This document shows, piece by piece, positions 15,958-26,400 of a stretch of DNA of 64,000 nucleotides (its first letter is position 1; every line of letters begins with the position of its first letter). Under the pieces are notes generated by a model that saw only the letters and a program-made list of their open reading frames with translations, made no database searches and was not told the DNA's origin. Location of the stretch: the NCBI GenBank assembly GCA_020638555.1, contig JACKII010000002.1, forward strand, positions 558,001 to 622,000. Direction: 5' to 3'. The translations under genes and the position numbers were made by a program. Source of the stretch: Alphaproteobacteria bacterium (lineage in GTDB: Bacteria; Pseudomonadota; Alphaproteobacteria; Bin95).

Positions 15958-18362
15958 GCACGCCCTATCTCTGCGACGACGACGACCGCCGCCGCGCGGT
16001 GCGGGCGGCCGGCACGATCAACGGCATCGACTTCCTGGAGGTCGCCGACGCCAGCCAGACGGTGCTGGACGTCACCTTCCTCCACCCCCTGCCGGGAGAG
16101 GCGGGGGCGGTGCCGGCCGCGAGCCCAGCGCTCACCGCCGACAATGTCCGCCTATCCGGCGGCGTGCGCATCACGCCGGTGCGGGTGCTGGCGGTCGCGC
16201 GGCCGCAGCCGAACGTGCTGCGGGTGACGGTGGACCAGCCGGGCGATTTCTCGCCCTACACCCTGTCGCTGGTGGCCGGCGCCGATGTCAGCGTGCCGCC
16301 GCCGGGCTTCGACCCGACGCTGTCGGCGGTGGCGTTCTCGTTCAAGGCGGCATGTCCGACCGACCTGCCGTGCGCGCCCCTGCCGGGCGGTCAGCCGCTG
16401 CCGGGCGAGGGGCCGGCCATCGACTATCTGGCCAAGGACTATGACAGCTTCCGCAGCCTGATGCTGGCCCGCCTGCGCCAGTTGATGCCGGACTGGCGCG
16501 ACGCCAGCATCGCCGACCCGTTCATCGGCGCGGTCGAGACGCTGGCCTATGCCGCCGACCGCCTCAGCTACATGCAGGACGCCGCGGCGGGCGAGGCCTA
16601 TCTGGCGACGGCGCGCAGCCGCATCTCCGTCCGCCGCCATGCCCGCCTCGTCGGCTACACCATGCACGAGGGCTGCAACGCTCGCACCTTCGTCGCCTTC
16701 GACGTGCTGGCGGCGGCCGACGGCCATACGGTCCGCGCCGGCACGCCGGTGGTGAGCCAGGTGCCGGGCCTCCCCGCCGATATCGGCAGCGACGCCTATC
16801 AGACTGCGTTGCAGGGCGGGGCGGAGGCGTTTGCCACCCTGGCCGACGTCACCGTGTTCGCCAATCACGACCATATCGCCTTTCACACCTGGAGCCGGCG
16901 CGATTGCTGCCTGCCGAAAGGCTCGACGGCGGCGACGCTGTCGGGCAGCCCGACGCTGTCGCTCGCGGTGGGCGACTATCTGCTGCTGATCCAGACCGCC
17001 GGGCCGGAGACCGGTGCGGCGGCGGATGCGGACCCGGCCATGGCGCATGTGGTGCGCATCACCAGCGTTGTGCCCGGCAGCGATCCGCTGGACGGCGCGG
17101 CGGTGGTCGCGGTCGCCTGGGGCCGCGAGGACGCCTTGCCCTTCGACCTGCCGCTGGAAGGCGCCGTCGGCACGGACGGAGCCGACATGGCGCTGGCGGA
17201 GGCGCGCGGCAATATCGCGCCCGCCGATCACGGCGCCTGGGTCGCCGCCGCGCTGGAGCCCGACCTGGTGCCGCTGGAAGACGCCTACCGCCCCTGCGTG
17301 AGCCTGCCGGACGTGACCTTCGCCGCGCCGTTCCGGGCCGCCGGCACCTCGGCGGCGGCGGTGCTGCGCACCGACCCGCGCGAGGCCGCGCCCGAACTGC
17401 GCCTCTCGGACCCCACCGGCGACTGGACCTTCCAGCACGACCTGCTCGCCAGCGACCGCTTCGCCAACGACGTGGTGGCGGAGGTGGACGAGGCCGGCTT
17501 TGCCCTGTTGCGCTTCGGCGACGACATCAACGGCCGCCGGCCGACGCCGCTGAACCGGTTTGCGGTGACGGCCCGGGTCGGCAACGGCACGCGCGGCAAT
17601 GTCGGCCGCAACGTGCTGGCCCATGCGGTGACGGCCTGGGACGGCGGCCCGGCGGTGCCCGGCATTCGCGGCGTCTCCAACCCGTTGCCGGGGCAGGGCG
17701 GCGTCGACCGCGAGCGGGTGGCCGAAGCGCGGCTGTTCGCGCCGCCCTCGATCCGCACCCAGCAACGCGCGGTGACCGAGGCCGACTGGGCCGAATGGGC
17801 GCTGCGCCATCCCGAGGTGCAGCGGGCCTCGGCCGAACTGCGCTGGACCGGAAGCTGGTACACGGTGTTCGTGACCGTCGACCGGGTCGGCGGCGGCTCG
17901 GCCGTGGACGATGCGGAGTTCCGCGACGCCATCCTGGCCCATCTCGCTCGCGGCCGGCTGGCGGGCTATGACCTGGAACTGCGCGACCCGATCTATGCGC
18001 CGCTGCGCCTGGAGCTGCGCATCTGCGTTGCCCGCGACCACGCCAAGGCAGCGGTGCGCGCGGCGCTACTCGACAGGTTTTCCGCGGGCATCCGCCACGA
18101 CGGCAGCAAGGGCTTCTTCCACCCGGACCGGTTCAGCTTCGGCGACCCGGTGTTCTCCAGCCGCATCTATCGGGAAGCGATGGCGGTGGATGGTGTCGGC
18201 TCGGCCGAGATCGTCACCTTCCAACGGGTCGGCCAGGCCGCGAACGGCGAGATCGCCGCCGGTGTGCTGCGGCCCGGCGACCGCGAGATCGTGCAGTTGG
18301 ACAACGACCCGAACTTCCCCGAACGCGGCACGTTCGACGCGATCATGGAGGGCAGCCTATGA
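15954..18362 (+). CDS. Large baseplate assembly protein (Afp11/gpJ-like)
   Basis: An 802-aa protein of the eCIS putative-baseplate-assembly family. The conserved core begins near residue 155 with AIDYLAKDYDSFRSLMLARL, followed by DWRDASIADPFIGAVETLAYAADRLSYMQDA. The C-terminal third carries gpJ-like segments such as LRFGDDINGRRP and RTQQRAVTEADWAEWALRHP. It forms the wedge ring of the baseplate, together with the next gene. It overlaps both neighbours as ATGA. Confidence 0.92.
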   Translation: MSTPYLCDDDDRRRAVRAAGTINGIDFLEVADASQTVLDVTFLHPLPGEAGAVPAASPALTADNVRLSGGVRITPVRVLAVARPQPNVLRVTVDQPGDFSPYTLSLVAGADVSVPPPGFDPTLSAVAFSFKAACPTDLPCAPLPGGQPLPGEGPAIDYLAKDYDSFRSLMLARLRQLMPDWRDASIADPFIGAVETLAYAADRLSYMQDAAAGEAYLATARSRISVRRHARLVGYTMHEGCNARTFVAFDVLAAADGHTVRAGTPVVSQVPGLPADIGSDAYQTALQGGAEAFATLADVTVFANHDHIAFHTWSRRDCCLPKGSTAATLSGSPTLSLAVGDYLLLIQTAGPETGAAADADPAMAHVVRITSVVPGSDPLDGAAVVAVAWGREDALPFDLPLEGAVGTDGADMALAEARGNIAPADHGAWVAAALEPDLVPLEDAYRPCVSLPDVTFAAPFRAAGTSAAAVLRTDPREAAPELRLSDPTGDWTFQHDLLASDRFANDVVAEVDEAGFALLRFGDDINGRRPTPLNRFAVTARVGNGTRGNVGRNVLAHAVTAWDGGPAVPGIRGVSNPLPGQGGVDRERVAEARLFAPPSIRTQQRAVTEADWAEWALRHPEVQRASAELRWTGSWYTVFVTVDRVGGGSAVDDAEFRDAILAHLARGRLAGYDLELRDPIYAPLRLELRICVARDHAKAAVRAALLDRFSAGIRHDGSKGFFHPDRFSFGDPVFSSRIYREAMAVDGVGSAEIVTFQRVGQAANGEIAAGVLRPGDREIVQLDNDPNFPERGTFDAIMEGSL

Positions 18363-21199
18363 GCCGTGCCACAGAGGATTGCGGTTGCGGGACCGAGCCC
18401 GTGCGCACCCCGGTCGCCACCGACCCGCCCGCCTATCAGAGTGCGCTGACCTATCGGGTCGGCCGGCATGGCAGCTTTCTCGGCACCATGACCGCCGGCA
18501 TTTCCGCCGATCCGGCGCTTTCGCGCCTGACGACGCGCGACCCGTCCGATCCGGCGCTGGCATTGCTGGATAGCTGGGCGACGGTGCTGGACGTGCTGAC
18601 CTTCTATCAGGAACGGATTGCCAACGAGGGCTTTCTCGGCACCGCGGTCGAGCGGCGGTCGATCCTGGAACTGGGCACGCTGATCGACTACGAACTGGCG
18701 CCCGGCGTCTCGGCCGAGACCTATCTGGCCTTCACCACCGACGACATCCCCGGCAGCCCGACCGAGGTCACCATCCCCCAGGGCGCGAAGGTGCAGAGCA
18801 TCCCCTTCGCCGACGGGGAGTTGCCGCAGACCTTCGAAACCGGCCAGGACCTGCTGGCCCATTCGGCCTTCAACGACATGCGCCTGGAACTGGCGCTCTA
18901 TACCGAGCCGGAGCCGGGCGACACGGTGCTCTATCTGGACGTGGCCGCCGCCCAGCTTGCACCGGGCGATGCGCTGGTGCTGCTGGGGGACGAGCGCAAG
19001 GCGTCCGCCGCCAGCCGGCGCTGGCAGGTGCGCCGCGTGCTGTCGGCCGAGGTGATCGCCGAGGACCCGGTCTCGCACCAGCCGGCCCGCGCCGTCGTCA
19101 CCCTGGAACAGCCGCTGGACGGCGCCGACCGGCTGCCGCAGACCGGCATGCGCGTCCACGCCTTCCGCCAGCGCGCCGCCCTGTTCGGCCACAACGCCCA
19201 GCCCTGGCTGACGCTGCCGATTTCGCTCCGCATCGGCGAGTTGCTGCCGGGCGTCGGCGTGCTGACCGCCTCGCAGACATTGGCGGCCAACCCGGTCTTC
19301 GCGCTGGCCGAGGCGGCCCCACAGGCAATGGTTGCCCCCCAGGCAATGGTTGCCCCCCAGGCGATGATGGCCCCGGAGGCCGCGCCGGCACCTGCCGCGA
19401 GGGTGATGCGGGCGCCTGCGCCCGGCGGGCCGCAAGCCGCCGTTGCGGGCGTGGGAACCCTCGCCGGCGTCAACCGGGCCGACCTGTTCGCCTCGCCGAT
19501 CTTCGACAATCTTCAGTACATCGACGGCACGAACGACAGCCTGATCCAGGGGCCGTTCGCCGACCGTCAGGATAGCTGGGCGGAGGCCTTGTTCGCCGCC
19601 GACGACCCCTATGTTTATCTCGATCAGGTCTATGACAAGGTTGTGGCCGGCGGCTGGCTGGTGCTGCGCAAGGCCACCGACGGCGGCACCGACGAGGAGC
19701 TGTATTTCATCGAGGAAGTGGCCGAAGTCAGCCATTCCGATTTCAACCAGACCGCCAAGGTCACGCGCCTGCGGCTCTCCGGCACCGGCCTGGACAAGTT
19801 CTCGCCCCGCAACGCCACGGTCTATATTGCGAGCCAGCTGGTGCCGTGGGCGCGCAAGCCCATCACCGACCCGATCCAGGGTCTCACCCTGCGCCTGGAA
19901 AAGCCGGTGGCGGGTCTGGCCGAGGGGCAGTGGCTGTCGATCCGCGGCACCGACGCCGCCACCGGCAAGCCCGCGGCCATGATCGGCGTGATCGACGGCC
20001 TTGCCTCGGTCCCGGCCCGTGGTAGCGCCGAAATGCAGGACACGGTGACCGACACGACGGAGGTGACGCTCGCCCTGGACCTGGCGCCGGCAATGCTGCG
20101 GAACACGGTGCGGATCAACGGCAATGTCGTCACCGCCTCGCACGGCGAGACCCGGTCCGAGCCCATCGGCTCCGGCGAGGCGACGCGGCGCTTCCAGATC
20201 GTCGACCTGCCGGCCAAGCCGCTCACCCATGTGAGCGCGCCCGGCGAGAGCGGCCGCGCCTCGACCCTGGCGCTTCGGGTCAACGACATCCTCTGGAAGG
20301 AGGTGCCGGATTTCCTGAAGGCCGGGCCGCGCGACCGGGTGTTCACCCAGACCATCGACAATGAGGGCACGGTCAGCCTGACCTTCGGCGACGGCGTTAC
20401 CGGCGCGCGCGTGCCGACCGGCACCGCCAATATCACCGCGGAATATCGGGTCGGCACCGGCCTGGCCGGCCTGCTGGTGGAAGACCGCCTGACCCAGCCC
20501 ATGACCCGGCCGGTGGGCCTGCGCAGCGTCACCAACCCGCTCGCCACCAGCGGCGCCGAGGACCCGGAAACGTTGGAGACCGCGCGGCAGAACGCGCCGG
20601 TGACGGTCAAGACGCTCGGCCGCATCGTCTCGCTCGCGGACTACGAGGACTTTGCCCGCGCCTTTGCCGGCATCGCCAAGGCCAAGGTGACGCCGCTCTG
20701 GGATGGACGGCGGACGGTGGTGCATCTGACCATTGCCGGCGCCAACGGCACCAGTCTGGGGCCGGCCGACGCGGCCTACCAGAATCTGGTCGACGCCATC
20801 GACCTCGCCCGGCCGCGCGGCCAGCCGATCCGGATCGACAGCGCCATGATCGTCGATTTCGTCGTCGATGCGGAGGTCTGGGTGCACCCGGACTATCTGC
20901 CGGAGGTGGTGCTGGTCGAGGTGCGCGCCGTGCTGGAGGCGGCCTACGCCTTCGACGCCCGCGAATTCGCCCAGCCCGTCGCCGCCAGTGAGGTGGTGGC
21001 GCTGGCCCAGGCAGTCGACGGGGTCGAGGGGGTGACGCTGCTGGCGTTCTACCGGCCGCCGGTTTCGGGCTCGGCCACGCCGCCGGTGGAGGCACTGCTG
21101 CTGGCGGCACCCGCCCGGTTCGAGAACAATGCCTACAAGAAGGCGGAACTGCTGACCCTCGCCCCCGGCAGTCTGACCGTGCGGGAGGCAACACCATGA
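18359..21199 (+). CDS. Large baseplate assembly protein (Afp12/gp6-like)
   Basis: A 946-aa protein of the second large baseplate family: YQSALTYRVGRHGSFLGTM near the start, LLDSWATVLDVLTFYQERIANEGFL at ~60-85, and a C-terminal gpJ-like part with VSLTFGDGVTGARVPTG and VSLADYEDFARAFAGIAKAK. Together with the upstream gene it should build the wedge and inter-wedge ring. A low-complexity Ala/Pro/Met insert at ~320-360 holds a perfect three-unit repeat of QAM(V/M)AP, probably a flexible linker exposed at the particle surface. Confidence 0.92.
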   Translation: MSRATEDCGCGTEPVRTPVATDPPAYQSALTYRVGRHGSFLGTMTAGISADPALSRLTTRDPSDPALALLDSWATVLDVLTFYQERIANEGFLGTAVERRSILELGTLIDYELAPGVSAETYLAFTTDDIPGSPTEVTIPQGAKVQSIPFADGELPQTFETGQDLLAHSAFNDMRLELALYTEPEPGDTVLYLDVAAAQLAPGDALVLLGDERKASAASRRWQVRRVLSAEVIAEDPVSHQPARAVVTLEQPLDGADRLPQTGMRVHAFRQRAALFGHNAQPWLTLPISLRIGELLPGVGVLTASQTLAANPVFALAEAAPQAMVAPQAMVAPQAMMAPEAAPAPAARVMRAPAPGGPQAAVAGVGTLAGVNRADLFASPIFDNLQYIDGTNDSLIQGPFADRQDSWAEALFAADDPYVYLDQVYDKVVAGGWLVLRKATDGGTDEELYFIEEVAEVSHSDFNQTAKVTRLRLSGTGLDKFSPRNATVYIASQLVPWARKPITDPIQGLTLRLEKPVAGLAEGQWLSIRGTDAATGKPAAMIGVIDGLASVPARGSAEMQDTVTDTTEVTLALDLAPAMLRNTVRINGNVVTASHGETRSEPIGSGEATRRFQIVDLPAKPLTHVSAPGESGRASTLALRVNDILWKEVPDFLKAGPRDRVFTQTIDNEGTVSLTFGDGVTGARVPTGTANITAEYRVGTGLAGLLVEDRLTQPMTRPVGLRSVTNPLATSGAEDPETLETARQNAPVTVKTLGRIVSLADYEDFARAFAGIAKAKVTPLWDGRRTVVHLTIAGANGTSLGPADAAYQNLVDAIDLARPRGQPIRIDSAMIVDFVVDAEVWVHPDYLPEVVLVEVRAVLEAAYAFDAREFAQPVAASEVVALAQAVDGVEGVTLLAFYRPPVSGSATPPVEALLLAAPARFENNAYKKAELLTLAPGSLTVREATP
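19322..19375 (+). repeat. In-gene tandem repeat, 3 x 18 bp (QAMVAP)
   Basis: Three consecutive 18-bp units at 19322-19339, 19340-19357 and 19358-19375. The first two are identical; the third differs at a few bases and gives QAMMAP. The unit length keeps the frame, so copy-number change would lengthen or shorten a Pro/Ala linker in the baseplate protein without breaking it. Confidence 0.9.
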
Positions 21200-23394
21200 C
21201 CAGCGCCATTTACGACCTGCTGCCCGCCCATATCCGCACCCGCGACCTGGAGGCCGGCGGCACGCTCCAGGCCCTGTTCGCGCTGATGGAGCGCGAAGGC
21301 GGCGTGGTCGAGGACGACATCCGCCGCCTGGCGGAGACCTGGTTTATCGAGACCTGCCCGCCCTGGGCCATTCCCTATATCGCCCAGTTGCTGGACGCCC
21401 GCGCCCTGCACGATCTGGGGCCGGACAGCGGCTTCTCGCCCCGGGCCTGGGTCGGCAACACCATTCGCAACCGCCAGCGCAAGGGCACGCTCGGCGCCAT
21501 CGAGGCGGTGGCGAGCGAGGCGACCGGCCTGCCGGCCCGCGCGAACGAAATGTTCGAGCGCCTGTCGGCGACGCAGTGGCTGAACCACACGCGCCTGCAC
21601 CGCAACGCCGCCGCCCGGGTGCGGGACGGCGACGCCATGGCGCTGACTGGCTCGGCCTTCGACCGCACGCCGCGCAGCGTCGACGTGCGCCGCATCGACC
21701 GGGGCGGCGGCCGCTACAACATCCCGAACATCGCCGTGCATCTCTGGCGCCTTCAGCCCTATCGCCTGCCTTCGGTGGAGGCAGCGCGGATCAGCGACCA
21801 CCAGTTCGTGCTCGATCCGCTGGCGCGCGACCTGCCGCTCTACTGGACCGGCCGGACCGAGACCGACGCCATCGGCATTGCCAGCATGCTCGACTTGCCG
21901 GTACCGCTCGCCATCCGGCCCCTGTTCCGCGAACTGGAGGCGGCGCGCCAGGCGATCAGCGACGGCGGGACGCCGGCCTATGAGTGGTTCGGCGCCAACC
22001 CGGCCGTCGCCCTGGAAATTCAGCTGGCGCCGGGCGGTCCGTTCGGGCCGGTTGACCCGGCGGAGATCGCGATTTGCGACCTGCACGATGTCGGCGGCGG
22101 CGACTGGCGGCGGCCTCCGGCCTCCAAGGACTACACGACGGCCTCCGGCGCGACCGAGACCCGGACCATCCGGGCCGGGCTCGACCCGGTGCGCGGGCGG
22201 GTGGCGTTGCCGGCGGGCGGCACCGCCAACGGCCTGCGCGCCACCTATGTCTATGCCGCGCCGGGCGATCTGGGCGGCGGCGCCTATGACCGGCGCCAGA
22301 CCGCGGAGGCGCTGCTGGGCCGGGCCGCGGACTTCCAGGTCGGCGTCACCAAGCGTTTGCCGGGCAACGGCGCCACCATCGTCCCCTCCATCGCCGAGGC
22401 CATCGGCCTCTGGAACGGCCGGCCGGCCGGGGAGGCGGGGGTGATCGTCCTCATGGACAACGACCGCTTCGAGGAGGACCTGACCGGCCCGAACGCGCCG
22501 GTGATCCGCGACGGCTCGGCCCTGGCCATCGTCGCCGCCAACTGGCCGGAGGAACCGGCATCCGGCGGTGGCACGATCCGGCGCACCGGCACCTTCACCG
22601 CCCGCGACCGCCGCGCGGCGCTGGTCGGCTCGCTGGAGGTCGTGACGGAGGTGGCGCTGGGCGCGCCGGTGCCGGGGCGGTTTGCGCTCGACGGCCTGCT
22701 GATGGCGGGCACGCTCACGCTCTCCGGCGCCGTCGGGACCGCGTTCGGCGCGGTGCGGCTGACCCATGCCGGGCTCGACCCGGCGGCCGGCGGCCTCACC
22801 CTGAACGGCCCCAGCATCGAGGACGCGTTGCACCTGGAGCGCTGCGTTTGCGGCCCGCTGGCCCTGGGCGCGGTCGAGACGGAGTTGCGGATTCTCCAAT
22901 CCATCGTCGATGGCCATGGCGGCCCGGCGATCCAGGCGAGTGCTGTCAACCTGACCGCTGAGGCCGCGACGATCCTGGGCGACACGGCCATCGGCGAGGT
23001 GTTCGCGACCGACTGCCTGTTCGACGGCGCCCTGGTGGCCGAGCGCACCCAGGCGGGCTGTCTCCAGACCTCGGCCTATGCCCCGGCCGGCTCGCGCACG
23101 CCCCGGCGCTATCGCTGCCAGCCGGACCTGGCGCTCGCCGGCCAGCCGGCGGCGGAGCAGGCGGCCATCATCGCCGGACTGAGGCCGCTGTTCGCCTCGA
23201 CCCGCTTCGGCGACCCGAACTATGGCCGGCTCGACGACCGGGCGGCCTGCGAACTCTGGACCGGGGCCGCCGACGGCGATGCCATGGGCGCCTGGGGTCT
23301 GCTCAATCTCGGCTGGCGCGAGACCAATCTGCGCATCGCCATCGAAGAATACCTGCCGTTCGGCCTCGCCGCCGGGTCGGTCTACGAAACTTGA
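21196..23394 (+). CDS. Tail protein I-like (Tail_P2_I) eCIS protein
   Basis: A 732-aa protein. The first ~140 residues match the P2 tail protein I family: IYDLLPAHIRTRDLE, ALFALMEREGGVVEDDI, IPYIAQLLDARALHD, and then NTIRNRQRKGTLGAIEAVAS. The rest (~590 aa) is an unassigned beta-rich extension. P2 gpI joins the baseplate wedges to the tail fibres, so this protein likely provides the fibre attachment ring. It overlaps the preceding baseplate gene by four bases. The N-terminal call is firm; nothing specific is recognised in the C-terminus. Confidence 0.88.
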   Translation: MTSAIYDLLPAHIRTRDLEAGGTLQALFALMEREGGVVEDDIRRLAETWFIETCPPWAIPYIAQLLDARALHDLGPDSGFSPRAWVGNTIRNRQRKGTLGAIEAVASEATGLPARANEMFERLSATQWLNHTRLHRNAAARVRDGDAMALTGSAFDRTPRSVDVRRIDRGGGRYNIPNIAVHLWRLQPYRLPSVEAARISDHQFVLDPLARDLPLYWTGRTETDAIGIASMLDLPVPLAIRPLFRELEAARQAISDGGTPAYEWFGANPAVALEIQLAPGGPFGPVDPAEIAICDLHDVGGGDWRRPPASKDYTTASGATETRTIRAGLDPVRGRVALPAGGTANGLRATYVYAAPGDLGGGAYDRRQTAEALLGRAADFQVGVTKRLPGNGATIVPSIAEAIGLWNGRPAGEAGVIVLMDNDRFEEDLTGPNAPVIRDGSALAIVAANWPEEPASGGGTIRRTGTFTARDRRAALVGSLEVVTEVALGAPVPGRFALDGLLMAGTLTLSGAVGTAFGAVRLTHAGLDPAAGGLTLNGPSIEDALHLERCVCGPLALGAVETELRILQSIVDGHGGPAIQASAVNLTAEAATILGDTAIGEVFATDCLFDGALVAERTQAGCLQTSAYAPAGSRTPRRYRCQPDLALAGQPAAEQAAIIAGLRPLFASTRFGDPNYGRLDDRAACELWTGAADGDAMGAWGLLNLGWRETNLRIAIEEYLPFGLAAGSVYET

Positions 23395-23416
23395 GGCTTG
23401 GGAAGGTGTCTGCACC

Positions 23417-26400
23417 ATGAAAGGCGATTTCTCCCGTCTGACCTTCGATCCCGCCCGCGCGTTCACGCAGGTGCTGCGCCAGCAGGGCCGGGTCGATATC
23501 GATGCCGACTGGAACGAACAGCAGGCGATCCTGACCCATCTGGACCGCACCACCCGGCGCGACGTGATCGGGCCGAGCGGTGCGCCCATCGGCCAGGCCG
23601 GCTTCGCCATCTCCGCGGCCGGGGGGCTGGAGATCGGGGCCGGGCGCTTCTATGTCGGCGGGCAATTGGTGGAATTGGCGGCGCCGGTGGCGCTGGCGGA
23701 CCAGCCCTTCCTGGCGGGGCTGACGCCGTTCCTGAACGGCAACGGCAATCCCGTCGCCAACCCGACCTCCGGCCGCTACCTGTTCTTCCTGGAGGCCTGG
23801 GACTTCCACACCACCGCGGTCGAACTGCCGGCGCTGAAGGAGCGGGCGCTGGGCGGGCCGGATACGACGACGCGGCTCAAGACCGTCTGGCGGGTGCGGG
23901 CGCTGCGCCTCGGCAATGCCGGCGGCAGCGACCATTGCGAGACCGTGACCGCCGCCTGGACGGCCATGACCGGCGCGCCCACCGGCACGCTGGCGGCGCA
24001 GGCGCAACCGGTCGCGGGCGACGGCAGCCTCTGCGCCCTGCCGGAGACGGCGGGCTATCAGAGCCTGGACCATCGCCTGTACCGGGTGGAGGTGCACGAG
24101 GGCGGGTTGCCGAACGGCGCCTCGTTCAAGTGGTCGCGCGACAACGCCTCGTTCGTGGCGGGCTGGCTGGCGCGCAACGGCAACGAGCTGACGGTGACCA
24201 CCACCGGCTTCGACGCGCAGATCGGCTTCCGCAACGGCGGCTGGGTCGAACTGACCAGCGATGCGCGCGAACTGGCCGGCCTGCCGGGCACGATGGTGCG
24301 CGTCGCCCGCGTCGTCGGCGAGGTGCTGGAGGTGGAGACGTCCACCGCGACCGGGACGCTCGACATCAACGCCTTCGGCGATACGCCGAAAATTCGCGCC
24401 TGGGACAGCCCCGGCCCGGTGACGATCACCGCCGGCGGCTTCCTGCCGCTGGAAAACGGCGTCGAGGTCGAGTTCGGCACTGGCAGCTATCGCACCGGCG
24501 ACTGGTGGACCATTCCGGCCCGTTCGGGCTTCGGCGTCGAATGGCCGGTGGAGTCCGATGGCACCACGCCCAGCGCCCTGCTGCGCCAGGGCACGGCCCA
24601 CCGCTTCGCCCGGCTGGCGCTGCTGGACTTCCAGGCCAATGCCTGGAGCTTCGTTTCCGACTGCCGCGCGCTGTTCCCGGCGGCCACGGAATTGCTGACG
24701 CTGGATGCCCTCGGCGGCGACGCCCAGGAAATCGCGCCGGACCCGACGGCACCGAACGCGCTGCTGCCGCTGCGCCGGCCGCTGGTGGTGGGCGTCGCCC
24801 GCGGCCAGTATCCGGTTGCCAATGCCCGCGTGCGCTTCCGCGTCTCGCTCGGCAACGGGCGGCTGGGCGGCGGCAGCACCGAGCAGATCGTCACCACCGG
24901 GCCGGACGGGACGGCCAATATCGGCTTCTCGCTCGATTCGACCACGCTCGATCAGGCGGTGGAGGCGACGCTGCTGAGCCCGGCCGGCGCTGCCCGGCAC
25001 CTGACCCACATCTTCAGCGCCCGGTTGTCGCGCGCGGCGGAGGTGTCGTTCGACCCGGCGAACTGTCCGCCGCTGGCCGGCGACCGCACGGTGCAGGCGG
25101 CGATCGAGCGGCTCTGCCAGATGGACGGCAATGGCTGCGCCACCTATGTGCTGGCGCCCGATTCCGACTGGGCGGCGGTGCTGGAGACCATCGGCGAGGG
25201 CGAGCACGCCCATGTCTGCTTCCAGCGCGGCGTGTTCCGGACCGAGCGGCGGGTGACGCTCTCGAACCTGGGCCATATCCGCCTGACCGGCGCCGGGCCG
25301 GGCACCCGCGTCGTCGTGCGCGGCGGCGAGTGCGCCCTGCATTTCGTCAACTGCGCCAGCCTCGGCATGGCCGACCTGGCGTTCGAGGCGCCGGACCGGG
25401 GCCAGCCGCAGGGCCGGCGCCCGACAACCGTCGGCGTGGTCATGGCGACCGGCTGCGGCGCGGTCGACGTCCAGAATGTCGAGATGATGACCGCTGCCGA
25501 CACGCTCACCTACCGCGCCTGTCTGGCGGTGGTGGAGGCGGAAGGGCGGCCAAGGCCGGATCGGCTGCTGGTGCACAACAGCCGCTTCCGCGCCGGCAAC
25601 GCCCAGATGGCGCTGGCGCTGTCCGATGCGGACTGGGTCAGCGTCGAAGGCAACCGCATCACCAGCACCGACCCGCCGCGGCTGCGGACGGTGCCGGCGG
25701 AATTCGTGGACCCGGTGGTGAACCGGTTGATTCGGGACGTGGTCGCCGGCACCGGCACGCCGACCCCGACCCGGCCGGTGCCGGGCACGGCGGAGGTGGC
25801 GGCCGGCAATTTCCGGGCCGTCATCCCGACGACGGTCGATCAGGTGGATTGGGAACGGGCGGTCCAGGCCAACCCGCCCAGCCGCGTCGAACTGGCGAAC
25901 GAGGCCAATTTCCAGCGCTATGTTCAGCGCGTCGGTGACAGCATCGCCGCCGCTCCCGACAATTCCGCCAGCCTGACGCGCGTGCTGACCGCGGTCCGCG
26001 GTGCGGACACGACCAGCCCGCCGAACCGGGAGTTGATCCGCCGGCTGGTGATCACCAATGACCGGATCGTGGTGGGGCCGGCGGCTCCGACCGATACGGG
26101 CCGCAACGTCACCATCAGCGTCGGCCGCATCCGGATTGCCTTCAATTCGGAGCTGCGGCAGGCCGACTGGAACGCGCTGCTGGAACTGGTGCCTCCGGGG
26201 CGGGTCACCACCACCGACGAGTTGGAAACGGCGGTGCGAAGGGCCGCCGCCGCCATGCTCACCGACGAGGCGCTGGCCAACCGGCTGCCGTTTGCGCGGG
26301 CCCTGGTCGACAGCCTGCTGCCGCGGATGGGGCCGGTCGCGGCCCTGGGCGTGCTATGCCTGGGCGCGACGCTGCCCGCGGTCTCCATCACCGGCAATGT

